Assembly: GCA_025200525.1 (NCBI GenBank)
Contig: CM045761.1
Span: 98,308,182 to 98,372,181, forward strand
Reading direction: 5' to 3'
Length of the DNA: 64,000 bases
From: Camellia lanceoleosa
Lineage: Eukaryota > Streptophyta > Magnoliopsida > Ericales > Theaceae
The notes beneath the pieces are model-generated. The model ran no database searches and had not been told where the DNA came from. It was given only the letters and a program-made list of their open reading frames with translations. Each line of letters starts with the position of its first letter. Positions within the stretch are counted from its first letter, which is position 1. The translations under genes were made by a program, and so were the position numbers. Shown here piece after piece: positions 1 through 10,183 of this stretch.

Positions 1-59
1 TCTAGTCGGATTACATAGGCTCAATGGGCCAAGTATGGTTCTAATTTTTTTCAGAACTG

Positions 60-123
60 TAGGGATTGGTTTGTTTCCTGGTTTACTAAAAAACCAAACC
101 AATCCGATCTATGAACGGCCCTA
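60..123. mobile_element. Tiny hAT-like fold-back remnant
   Basis: A 64-bp block runs from TAGGGATTGG to CGGCCCTA and can fold on itself through GGATTGGTTTG and AACCAAACCAATCC. The TAGGG...CCCTA ends and CCAATCC motifs resemble the larger element at 12137-12794. No 8-bp target duplication is visible, so it may be an internally deleted or decayed copy. Confidence 0.3.
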
Positions 124-161
124 CAAATTAGCAAGCATATAAAGTTGTTTAGCTGAACTAC

Positions 162-519
162 CTGTGTGACAAAACCAATGACCTTAGCTCTAGATTGCTC
201 GGTAACAGGCACAGATTGTAGCTAGTGCTTGGAAAGAAGCAACAGAACATGGAATAGTGTATCATCCAAATGCACGGGAAAGAAAGGATCCCAAATGAAT
301 GACTTTGCTAGCTCACCAGCCTGTTCATCAAGCATATTAATATATACATATGAATGTTATTCATTCTTTAGTAGACTTTGTTAATGATGCTTTAACAAAC
401 GAAGTCTAAGCGAAGGAAAAATACACCTTAGTTTGAGCAATGTAAGGATTGTGTTCTAACATGGAGAAGATTCCACTGCTGCTCTCGTCTTTGGTGTGAG
501 TACCGATTTTTTCACATTC
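162..519 (-). pseudogene. CBS-domain gene (SnRK1-gamma-like), two downstream exons with a premature stop
   Basis: Two minus-strand exons continue the exon at 3291-3476. The first (519-427, 31 codons) follows an acceptor ending TTTTATAG, encodes a Ser-rich linker and the motif IFSMLEHNP, and ends AAG before a GTGTAT donor. The second (320-162, 53 codons) follows an AACAG acceptor, contains the CBS-like stretch WDPFFPVHLDD then FHVLLLLSKH, and ends ACACAG before GTAGTT. All three exons join in phase 0. This order (CBS half, linker, LAKSF...PFFPV) fits plant CBS proteins related to the gamma subunit of SnRK1 kinase, which bind adenine nucleotides; that assignment is from memory of the family. 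A TAG stop at 222-224 interrupts the second exon right after SKH, where a single C-to-T change from CAG would explain it. The rest of the gene lies beyond the left edge. It is either a pseudogene or carries a sequence error. Confidence 0.6.
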
Positions 520-972
520 CTATAAAAGATAATTTTAAGAGAACTTAATCCATCTTGCAATATTTAATTATGAAAGTATCAATTGTGATCATCAACATCA
601 TCTATTTGGCGAAATTTGCGTCTGTGGGAACCAAGTTTGCTATAACCCTATCCCATGTTATGTTAATTAATCTTAATTTTGATTGTGGTTATGTGCTTAA
701 TACGATTTTGAGTGCTACTTATATAATTATGTGTGTGTTTGAATTTCTATCTGCTCACCGTAAGAAAATGTGTTTGATTTTCTACTATAGAATTTAAATT
801 GAAGGCCGTAGAGGCGTCAGAAAGTGAAATTGACTGTATTTTTGTGCTTAGCATGATTTTTAGAACCTACAGTGAAATTTAATTAAAAATTGATTCAGGT
901 CAAAATAATTAGATTGAGTTGATTAAATTAAGCACAATTACTTAGACTTAATCAAGTTTGATTAGACAAGCA

Positions 973-979
973 TATATAA
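973..979 (+). promoter_or_regulatory. TATA box of the solo LTR
   Basis: TATATAA, about 335 bp after the LTR start, is followed by a possible start region with several CT/GA tracts. It is the only clear TATA motif in the expected position of this LTR. Confidence 0.45.
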
Positions 980-1784
980 GAGCCTAATTACACTTATACT
1001 CATTCTTGTGAGCTCAAAAATTTGAAATAGACACTCTAGAGAGAGAATGAGCCGAATTTAGAGAGAGGAAGGGCTCAACATTGAAGATTTTGCAAAGGAA
1101 TTCAAGAATTAAGTGGATTAGCTCAAGACTTAACTATATTTGGGAAAATTAGAGCTTCTATGTGAGTAATTGAACTCAAATTCATGAGTTTAAGTTCATA
1201 ATTAAGTGAATTCAAAGATAATATGAAGCTAAGACCAAGATTTAAGATGAATATGATGAATTTGAAGTCAATACTACAGGAATGTAAGAGATTGCCATGA
1301 ATTTGCATATTTGAGAATGAAACATATAGTTCATGTTGATTTGAGAGTCATTTAATACATGCATGTAAGAATTACCATAGTATGAAACTTGATTCTAAGT
1401 ATTCATGTTTGTGTTTGGAAGATGACTTTTAGAACATGAAGAATACGGCACCAAATCATACATGCATGCATAATTTTGTTGACCCTCATGAGTTTGAGCA
1501 TCAACTATGCAATTTGAGATGAAAATAGAAGCTACACTTCACATGCATGAAAGATCCAAGAAGGTATAAGGTTTGTTTGCATGAGTCTTGAAATTATGAA
1601 AATAAATTTAATATAATTGAACTTATGATGAATTCACGGGAATTTGAACTTCAAATCTTGTGAAGTTGACATTTATATCATGTTAGAGGTTGTATGGTTG
1701 CCATATTGGCCATATCATGAAAATTACACCAAATGGAGTCATGTTTTGAAGCTCAGATAGCTTGCTGGAAAACCCAGAAATCGA

Positions 1785-2016
1785 CTTCTTCGCTCGAGCG
1801 AAGAAGTTGCAACTCAAGCGAAGAATGAAGGAAACCAGAAGTTTCGTAGACATTAAGGTCCGCTTGAGCGAGAAGAGTTGCGCTTGAGCAACCACTCACA
1901 TCCTTGGGTTTTGGTTCGAGCGAGCAGAGTTATGCTCAAGCGTAAAAATGAGGCAACCAGTACTTCAACAGACCAAAGGGGTCCGCTCGAGCGAGCAAAG
2001 CTACGCTCGAGTGAGG
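1785..2016. repeat. Cluster of GCTCGAGCG palindromic motifs inside the LTR
   Basis: Seven or more variants of (C/G)GCTCGAGCGA or its partner GCTCAAGCG occur at 25-45-bp spacing, alternating with unrelated sequence. The core CGCTCGAGCG is self-complementary. The same motif cluster recurs at 20825-21050 in a different LTR-like block. Confidence 0.6.
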
Positions 2017-2344
2017 AACCTTGTTTCAGAAAATTTTGGAAAGCTATTTCATGTTCTGCTTGTCGTTCTTTTCTACTTTTAGGCACTCTTAGGTATGCAT
2101 TATGCATTATAAATAAATTAAAGAGTAAGAAAGAAGCCTAAGAGAATTGAACAAGTTAAGAACAAATTGAATTGCTTGTGACCCAATGTGTTATGAAATG
2201 TGTAGGATCAAGCACAAGGGCAAATCTATTGACGAAACACTGTGAGTAATTCTTTAGTAAAGATATGTTCATATATGCTATTTTTAAATAATGCTCACGT
2301 GTAAGTTTTTTGATCTTGTGATTTTATATTACGAATGAGAATTC

Positions 2345-2730
2345 TACCGTTTGAATATTATGATGGGCCAAAGGCCATTTGAATATTATGATAAGCCGAA
2401 AGCTGTTTGAATATCATGATGGACCAAAGGCCGTTTGAATATTATGATGGGCCAAAAGCCACTTGAATATGAATGTAATAGGCCAAAGGCCATTTGAATG
2501 AAAAGGGTGATCACGATCACAAATATGAAATGCGCATAAATATGAATATGAAAATAATGAGCCCAAGGCCATTTGACACATTTGAAATGTTTGAATTAGG
2601 CTAGAGGTCGTTTGATGAATCTGACAAGTTATACAATGGGCCCAAGGCCGTTTAATATGTTTGCTAAGGATCTAAAAGGGGCCCGAGGCTGTTTGACATG
2701 TACAACAAAAACATAGAATGGGCCTAAGGC
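2345..2730. repeat. Degenerate tandem repeat with GGGCCAAAGGCC core
   Basis: About ten degenerate units of 25-50 bp contain GGGCCAAAGGCC or GGGCCCAAGGCC followed by A/GTTTGA, many with an ATTATGAT spacer. The GGCC...GGCC core is quasi-palindromic. It lies in the second half of the solo LTR and has no coding potential. Confidence 0.6.
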
Positions 2731-3290
2731 CATTTGTATATGAAATTCACGGGTTTGATGTACTTAATATGAATTTCATTCATATAACCCCTTTACTTTG
2801 GTATTATTCACTGGGCGTTAGCTCACTCTTATTTATATGTATGTAGGTGAGCAAAGGGACGTTCAACCCTAGCCTTAGTGGAGTTTAAGAAAGGAACCCG
2901 AGTTTTGTGGAGTCAGCCCAAGTGCCTCACGCAAGAGGCTTTGTTTATGATCTTTTGTTTCTTCATTTGCTACGTTTGTTGGTCATGATAGACCATTTAT
3001 GTTTATAAGCTTTCTTTTTGGTATAGCTGACTATATGTTCGAATGATCCTAGATGTACAAGATGTAAACTGTTGGTATGTGGTGTGAGTTATTATCAAGT
3101 ATATGGGAAATGTCTTTAATTTTCCATGTAAGCACAGTTCATTGGACAAAATTTTTAAGCCTGCTTCCGCTTTGACCCTTATTTCTATTGAAACATGCTT
3201 GATCAGGTTTGAGGCCGTAGGCAATCTCATGATTACTAGCCAATTATGACCTTAATCTATAGGGGCGGGTTCAGGTCATGACAAAGTTAC

Positions 3291-3476
3291 CTCAAGAGAC
3301 CAAAGAAGCATTCTGGCAAAATCAATGAAACCAATATAGCAATCCAAAAGTTTGTGGCTGGTGATATCTGGGTCCCTATCCATGTCTGTATGTAAGTCAT
3401 CAACTATGGGAGCACCAAACACATTCTTCTCATACAACAAACGAATTGCATCTCCCAAACAATCCTTGGTTTTGAG
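3291..3476 (-). CDS. CBS-domain gene exon (SnRK1-gamma-like), 62 codons
   Basis: This minus-strand exon begins after an acceptor TCTTGCAG and ends CTTGAG before the donor GTAACTT. It encodes a CBS-type stretch: an amphipathic helix (DAIRLLYEKNVFGAPIVDD), an acidic loop, then YIGFIDFARMLLWSLE. The GAPIVDD and YIGFIDF pair is the usual beta-alpha-beta core of a CBS repeat. The exon is in phase with exons at 519-427 and 320-162. The donor is only 2 nt from the target duplication of the solo LTR, so intron positions +3 to +7 are the duplication itself. I could not find the exons further 5' (to the right). Plant homologues of this kind are SnRK1 gamma-like or CBSX-like; I do not assign a gene symbol. 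Confidence 0.6.
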
Positions 3477-5720
3477 CTGCAAGACTTGCACAAGTTAAAA
3501 GTTGCAATACGTATTAACAATTAAAAAAAAAAAAAAAAAAATCTTAATCATCCATAATATTTGAACCCAACATTTGAAACAAGTAAACACATATGGATGA
3601 GTATGAATTCAACAACTAAATCTTGATATTTTTGCACTATGCTGGCCAATAACTTTCATTGTAGTCAAATGTATTAAGAATAAATCAAACATTCGTTGAC
3701 CAGTAAAAAAAAAGATAAAATTCTCCAGATAATATATAGAAGCACTCTTGTCACATTTCCCATTCTTATTCTATTGGGTTATCTTTGCATATATATATAT
3801 ATATGAAAAACTAGTGATATTTCACAAAGCACACATGATTTCAAATGAGTTTGACAGAATATGATTAACATAATATTAGATATCGGCAAGCACATAGCCA
3901 TTTTAGAATATATTTAAGAAAATACTATAATAATTACCCTTATCCTTATTAAAAAAAATAAATAAATAAAAATAAAAAAAAATTTAAGTTTTTTTGAAAT
4001 AAAATTTTAATTAGATAGGGACTTTTTCTAATTTATAATATTTATGAACTTATATTTTAATTTTATAGTTCTTTCATGGACTAAATATGTTTAAATTAAA
4101 TATTTTAAGAACTTAATAGATTTAATGATAATTTAAGAACTACATAAACTTTGATTTATATACTTTTGGAACTTAGTAGACTCAATTAATAATTCAAAAA
4201 CTAAATAAACAATTTAGCGATAATTTAGCGATACGAGGTGTAATAAACCCAATAAAATGATAGTCACTACCCTCAAAATGGTGTGTATTATATGCAAATT
4301 ATGTCATTTGTGAGTTTGATTATCACAAATGGCAAAACTCAATCCTGTAGGAGTTATAACAAAAAATAAATAAATAAATAAATAAAGTTATAAGCAAAAT
4401 ACCTTATAACCAAACAATCAACTCAACCAAAATAATGACATAACTAACAGTATAATAGGTAAAGACACAAAAAGGAATGTGTACGATAGAATTTCCCCTG
4501 CTATAGACTTTGATTCCCTGTGGATTTATCTTTAGTAGTGCTGTGTATTCACTTTGGCGGCTGTTATTAGTCTAAGACTTGGGGTTAGAACTTTGCTACA
4601 TTTGCTTACTGTTTGGAATGCTTTCTAGCAGCTTCGAAGGACTGATTGGTACATTTCTGCTACTTCGAAGGTCCTCTGTTTCTGCTTCAGTTTGGTTCAC
4701 TTTTTTGGTGTCTTCTTCAGCTTCTCTTCGAGGAAGTTTGTTCAATTTGAGGTCTTTCTTCGTGTTATTTGTAATTATTTAAACTCTACATTATAGTGAA
4801 ATTGGATCACGGTCTGTGAACGTAAATTACGTTGAGACAATCACGTAAAAAGTTGAAAATTACTTGTCAGTGGATAAGAAAAAAAAATTGCCAAAATATA
4901 GAGGGTACAAGTTGTTCTGTGATGGGTACAAGTAAAAACCTATGATGTAATGATTGTGTATATATTTTCTGTTTCATTGTAATCTCATAAAAAGATTTAT
5001 TTTTTCGTATTATTTTTATTCTTTTCGATTACTTTATCCTTATAAAAAAATTATCTATTTTTTCCAAAGAGAATGAAATATATAAGTTAAAATTTTCTAT
5101 TCGTTTTCTATCCAAATTTATGATGTGTTTTGTTCCTGAATTTGGGAAGAAAGGATTTAAAAAGGCATTTCACACAAATTTTTACTTTTTCTTTTCAAAT
5201 CTCTTACCAAATCTATTTGATCATGAATTTAAGAAGAGATTTAAAAAGAAAAGAAAAAAATATGTGAAATATAATTTCACCTAATTTTTACACATTTTTC
5301 ATTTCCAAATTTATAACCACAGCCTAAACGTTGAGATTTATTTGTTAGAAAATTTAAGACTTGTAACATTATATAAAAGTGGGTCATACATTATACATTT
5401 AGATGTATCATACATTTAGTTATGAACTTATATGATTTTATGTCATAACCAATATCATATTAGTCATAACCACTATCATATTAACTCATAACTTAGTTAT
5501 ATTCAATTATTTATTTATACCATATTACCTCATAACCAGGTAATAACTAAATTACTTAAATAATTTAACTCTCAACTAGGCAACCGGTGTAGCCGGTTAG
5601 AAGGGGAAACAAAAGTGAATCAGTCGTGTTTGGCCCTTGGCTCTTCTCCTCCCTCTTCTCTTCCGCCATAGCTGAAGCTTCCAAGGACCACCAGCCTCGT
5701 CGGCGATCCGGGCTTCAGCC
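3477..5720. other. AT-rich intron or intergenic DNA, no gene recognised
   Basis: This stretch holds simple sequence: a poly(A) run at 3523-3541, a short (AT)n at 3790-3803, and (AAAT)n at 4365-4386. A segment at 5340-5560 is rich in CATAACC and resembles, in complement, the satellite at 14.6-16 kb. It may contain upstream introns of the CBS gene (minus strand) and the promoter of the gene starting at 5721, but no exon could be supported. Confidence 0.4.
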
Positions 5721-8700
5721 ATGTCGACATCTTCTTCGCAAGCTCCCACTCTCTGGACGTCTCCACCATGGGTTTGTGACCAAAGTCCTAGTCATCGTCT
5801 TTTCCCTTCCCTTCCAGTCGAATCGAATTTTTCCGAGAACCCTTTTCCGTCGTTCAGGTTTGTTGCTAACTCTAAACTTCATCTAAATGTGCCATTGGTG
5901 CTTTGATTTCAAAACCCTAACCAGATCTGAAACCCTAGTTTCTTCTTCTTCTTCTTCTGTAGTTATACGATGAGAACACTAAAAGGCTCTAAAGTTTCTT
6001 CCGATCCTCAACAATGGAACAAAGTTTTCAACTCTCTCGTACACATTTTAGAAACACAACAAATACAGCTCGAGTCTCTCTCAAGAGACAGAAAATTTCT
6101 TGAAGATCGGATTAAATTGCAGTACGATCGGTGGGTCTCTGATGTTAATCTGTTTCAGATCAAATCTCTCAGGTAAACCCCCAAATTATTCGGAATTTAA
6201 TGTTTTGCTGTTAATCAATTTAGGGTTTTGAGTTTTCTTTGTTTTAGGGTTTCTGACAATTAAAGAGGCTTTCTTTGAATTTATTGTTCAGATGAAGACA
6301 TATTTTGCAGTGCAAAAGATGGTGAGCAATGTTGAGGCAGCGAAGTCGGATCTGGAGGTGGGTCAGAAGCAGAGGGAAGGGTTTATGTACAAAATTAAGT
6401 TAGGTTAGTTTTTCTTCTTGTAAATGGGGGTTTTGCTCTAATTAATATATATACCATTAATGCTTGTTTGGTATGTGTGAAAATTGAGATGAATGAACTG
6501 GAAAATTTGGGATTTAAGATTCTGGTTCCTCTCTCCAAAATGTGAAAGAAATGATATTAGTCTCTAAATTAGGTGTGAAAAAGAATAAAAATGATTGTGT
6601 TTTTTTCACTATCATGCTTGGATGATCAAAGCATGTGAGAGAAGGATATAAGTGAGATTTTTTTTTCTTTCTTTGTATTTTAATGTGCAATCTCCGTATT
6701 ATAAATATTTTATAAGTAATTTTCTTGTTTCTCGCCAAATTTTATCACTTTTGGTAATAAATGAAATGGGTAAAATAACATAGTTCTATTTCTTGTCATT
6801 TCTCACCTAATTTGTAAACTAAACATGAGAGAAGAGTTACCTTCCTCAGAATTTCTCACCAAATTGGCCTTTCCAAACGAAGTGTGAAAGTTGATTCTGA
6901 AACTTGGAAGTTAACATTAACAAAAAATTTTAAAAAAAAAATTGAAAGTTTTACTAGGTAAGAGAAAAAAACCTTGAACTTGTGTGCGCCCATGTATATG
7001 CCCTGGTTATTTACACAGTGTGAAATTTACCCTGAATTTATTAATGACCGAGAGAGGTGATAGAGCTGCCAAATACACAATGCACTTAAGCTTCACATAA
7101 ACACATAAAAAATTGATGTTTGTATGCACATGAATGCAAGGGCATCGAGGGACTAAGGAAACGGCAGTGCTTCTGAATTTTGAGAATATTAGTCAAACCT
7201 GATACATGTGGATGGAGTTCTTCCTGCATTTTCTTTTTCATCACTTCAAAGTGTTTGTGATATCACCATAAGGTCTTAGTATTTGTTTGTTTTATGTGGA
7301 AGCGTGAGATTGTGTGTTTTGATGAGGTTTGGATTGTAGGCAGTGGTGGTCATGTGGGATTGATATTTTTGTTTTGCAAATAATATCATACATTGAACTT
7401 TTCTCTTCCTAAAAATGCAGATAATGCAGCAAGTGAATTGGCGGATTTTAGAGAATGGTTTGACTACCTCTCTCATAAATGCTGTGAGACAAATGTATGT
7501 ATAGTTGCCATCATGGCAAGATTTTTTGTGGATTTCCTTTTCTGAAAAGAGGTCTCAGTTTTCAATGCATTTGCAGGACACCTGTTCTGAGATGTTGGCT
7601 CTCTATTCACTATGCCGGATTAAGGTAAAGTTTACATGCATTGCAAGTGACTTCCAAACTCCATATACTTAGTGTGATATAGTGCAGTGTTTGCATACTA
7701 TACTATGTAACTTGGTGAGTGGAAGTAATCAACATTTGTTATTTCAACCGAGAATGGAGTTTACTTAAAAAAATAGTTGTCCAGGCATGTTTTTTGCTGA
7801 CATATAGATGCGATGATATGTTTCATTCTATTTTTATTTCTCAATGGTTTCCCTGTGACAATTAACAAGCATTTTTTTTTTATTAAGAAAAAAAAGAATA
7901 GCCATGCATTTGTTCACTTGTTTCTACAAATTTAATACCAAAATTATTGCTTATTGCAATGTAATTGGCGACTAAGAAATTTGGTCGGCAAAAGGCGACT
8001 TTTCGCAACCAAAGTGTTTTAGCGACAAAATGAATTAGTCGCGGTAATTAAATATTTAGCGACCAAAAATTTAGTCGGCAAATCCAACTTTTGCCGACCA
8101 ACGAAAATTTTGATCGCGAATTACTTTTGCCGACCCTCAATTGGCGACCAAACTAGCGACCAAAAAAATTGGTCGCGAATAACTTTTGCCGACCAAAAAT
8201 AGACTTTTAGCGACCAATTTTTTTGTTGCTAAAAATGTAAATTCTTGTAGTGCATGTAAGCAAGGTTTCTATGCTGTGGCAGTACACTAGCCATCTGGTA
8301 AATTTCTCATGCTGTCACAGATCCAAAAATGACTTGTTGCATTCCAACCTTATTGCGTACCATACTTTTTCGCACATATGTTAAATTGTAGAAATAAGGC
8401 ATTGTGGTTTATGGGGTATCACTGTTTTGTTTTATTTTGTTTGATCGGTTGTTTGTTATTCTTTACTAGTTTCTTATTTTTGTTTATACTTTGCTATCTA
8501 TTGTAGACATGGGTTTTGGGGGAAAGACCAAGGTGTGCCGTGGGAAACCTGCAAATCAGAGCATTATGGTGGTGAAGTTCAGTGGCACATTTTCTGGGTT
8601 GCAAGAAGCAGAGAGGCTTCACAAGTTTTTTTCTGGCAATGAACGTGGAAGAACTGAACTGAAGCAGATCACTCCTAAAAACAACAGTAATGCCGATGAT

Positions 8701-8826
8701 AAAACGCAGAAAGCGAACAAGGTGGAACGTGTTTTATATGGTTACTTGGGAATTGCGGAGGATTTAGATAAACTTGATTTTGAGACTAAGAAATGGTGTT
8801 CGGTGAGGAGCAAGAAGGAGATCTAG
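5721..8826 (+). CDS. Conserved plant protein of unknown function, six exons, two frame problems
   Basis: Exons proposed from GT-AG sites and phase are 5721-5857, 5963-6172, 6292-6403, 7421-7494, 7577-7624 and 8507-8826. The start ATG at 5721 opens a Ser/Pro-rich N-terminus. Exon 2 is a helical, coiled-coil-like region (LESLSRDRKFLEDRI). Exons 3 and 4 join in phase (KIKL to DNAASELADFREWFDYL), and exon 4 joins exon 5 in phase. The last exon holds a well-formed block with VVKFSGTFSGLQEAERLH and ends TAG; ten further sense codons follow before a TGA at 8857-8859. There are two problems: the exon 2-3 join needs one extra base near 6156-6158, and the exon 5-6 join is also out of phase by one missing base. 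Both could be real lesions or sequence errors. The family looks familiar as a plant-specific coiled-coil protein, but I cannot name it. The intron before the last exon carries a CACTA-like fragment. Confidence 0.6.
7965..8252. mobile_element. CACTA-like terminus with subterminal repeats, in an intron
   Basis: The block ends ATTCTTGTAGTG, which on the minus strand is CACTACAAGAAT, the classic CACTA/EnSpm terminal inverted repeat. Upstream are about ten subterminal units in both orientations built on GCGACCAA and TTGCCGACC. Such units serve as transposase binding sites in this superfamily (established knowledge). No matching left terminus was found, so it is a truncated or non-autonomous copy. 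It sits in the last intron of the gene at 5721-8826. Confidence 0.55.
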
Positions 8827-8859
8827 TACATAGCTGATGCACCTCTAGAAACTGAATGA

Positions 8860-9490
8860 AAGAGAGTAATTGCGTTGATAGCCTTGAATGTAAGTAGGGT
8901 ATAGATGGTTTTTGGCAATGTGCTAGTGAGTTGAAAATTTGGATCAGGTTAAATTTTGTTTTCCACTAGCAATAATCTTATGAAACAGCTCTTTTTGACT
9001 TTGAAGCTGTACAATCATGTTATGGTCTTTTAATCTATGGTTAGAATTTCTAATTTCATAGTGATATTTAATAGCCACTGAATGGGGAATTGGTATGTTT
9101 GTGCCATTTGTATTCCTTAGCTATTGTAGATAGACTCTTGACATATGTGATTGCCGGTGATTTGAAGGTAATTGATTATTGCTTAAGCTTTAGGAGGCTA
9201 TTGAATTTACCCATTTGGGGGAAGGATTAGTTCATAGTTATTCTTCTAGTTATTCATTTTTCCAACCAAACATTGGATTATCCATATAGCACATGGAGTA
9301 CATTCTCATGCCCTAATCCCACCAAACAAACACCCTCGAAGTGTTTTAAAATAGAGAAATTTGGAGACAAAATCCATAACTCATGTGTTAGTGCTTATAT
9401 CATTCATCAAGAACAGAAATGCAATCCCTATATGTCCATTGCATTAATACACATCGGACAAAAAGACAGCCAGAATATGTTCTGTTTATT
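8860..9490. other. 3' flank of the preceding gene, no gene recognised
   Basis: AT-rich sequence that probably includes the 3' UTR of the preceding gene. CCACCAAACAAACACCCTC near 9320 looks like the end of a Tourist/Harbinger-like MITE, but no partner end could be confirmed. Confidence 0.35.
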
Positions 9491-9592
9491 ACAGGAAGTG
9501 ATTTGAAAGAATAAATACAAGTATGATTAGAAAGAATACACACAGGAAGTGATTTGAAAGAATAAATACAAGTATGATTAGAAAGAATACAC
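9491..9592. repeat. Perfect tandem duplication, 2 x 51 bp
   Basis: Two adjacent copies of a 51-bp unit starting ACAGGAAGTGATTTG lie at 9491-9541 and 9542-9592. They are identical or nearly so, which indicates a recent local duplication just downstream of the ABCG pseudogene. Confidence 0.75.
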
Positions 9593-9761
9593 ACCAAACA
9601 AAGCCACAGAAAAGAAAGGTGAAAGAAAATATTACAAAAAACAAAGAGGCTATGGTCTTCTTTTCTCCTCTCTCATTAGTTAAACTAGTATACAGTCATC
9701 ATTGCAATATGTGAATCTCTAAACATTATAATACAGTCTTCAGAATAGAATGAATGTTTCC

Positions 9762-10040
9762 CTATCTCCTTTGGAAGTTGAGGAACTTAATGCCATAAGC
9801 GAAGACCAAGAAGAAGAGAAGGACCCAACCAACATGAGCAACTACTACAGCTAAAGGAAGCTATGTTCGAAACCCATGTTTACTTTAAGGAACATCTTCA
9901 CCGTCGTGAAGTCAATTCCTGCTTCGCTAGTCACTGAAAGAGGACTGCTCTTGTCACCCACTTGAGATGTGAAAATGCCATAGATTGTCCAAGCAACCGG
10001 AGAACACCAGTAGTACCACCTCCACCATAATCGGGATAAG
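9762..10040 (-). pseudogene. ABCG (PDR-type) transporter, C-terminal exon, frameshifted
   Basis: After an acceptor ATCATTGCAG the minus strand encodes the hallmark C-terminal region of full-size plant ABCG/PDR exporters: WWRWYYWCSPVAWTIYG, then FTSQVGDK, a linker, VKMFLKVNMGFEHSFL, a last transmembrane helix AHVGWVLLFFLVFAYGIKFL, and the terminal NFQRR followed by TAG at 9764-9762. These proteins are plasma-membrane exporters of secondary metabolites or hormones. Two single-base frame breaks are visible: one between the LIPI and WWRWYYW segments just after the acceptor, and one near 9853 between EHSFL and the last helix. No nucleotide-binding domain or other transmembrane exons were found upstream, so this is an isolated 3' fragment. 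Confidence 0.75.
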
Positions 10041-10183
10041 CTGCAATGATTTGAGCATAAAGTGTCATTATTGAGATAACAACGACATGCTTTCAAGTAA
10101 AAAGATATATGTGGTGTGACAAACAAAATCCTAAATATGACCAGTCCAAAATATGACAATCAGCTAGGATACTGGAAACATAC

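Larger units (their letters stand above)
638..3283 (+). mobile_element. Solo LTR (2.65 kb), Ty3/gypsy type, with AAGTT target duplications
   Basis: The block begins TGCTATAACC and ends GGTCATGACA, an imperfect inverted pair with TG...CA ends. It is flanked by perfect 5-bp duplications AAGTT at 633-637 and 3284-3288. A TATA box (973-979) about 335 bp in, followed by a GA-rich stretch, suggests that the promoter reads on the plus strand. There are no gag or pol motifs, so this is a solo LTR left by recombination. Length and layout (short U3, long R/U5 with GGCC-rich repeats) resemble Tekay/Del-type LTRs; that lineage call is inference. It lies in antisense inside an intron of the CBS-domain gene, starting 8 bp from the splice donor. 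Confidence 0.72.

Noticed and set aside
959..3283. Shorter LTR starting at 959, also preceded by AAGTT
   Set aside because: The TG at 638 has the same AAGTT flank, its first ten bases pair with the right end, and it leaves a normal U3 before the TATA box.
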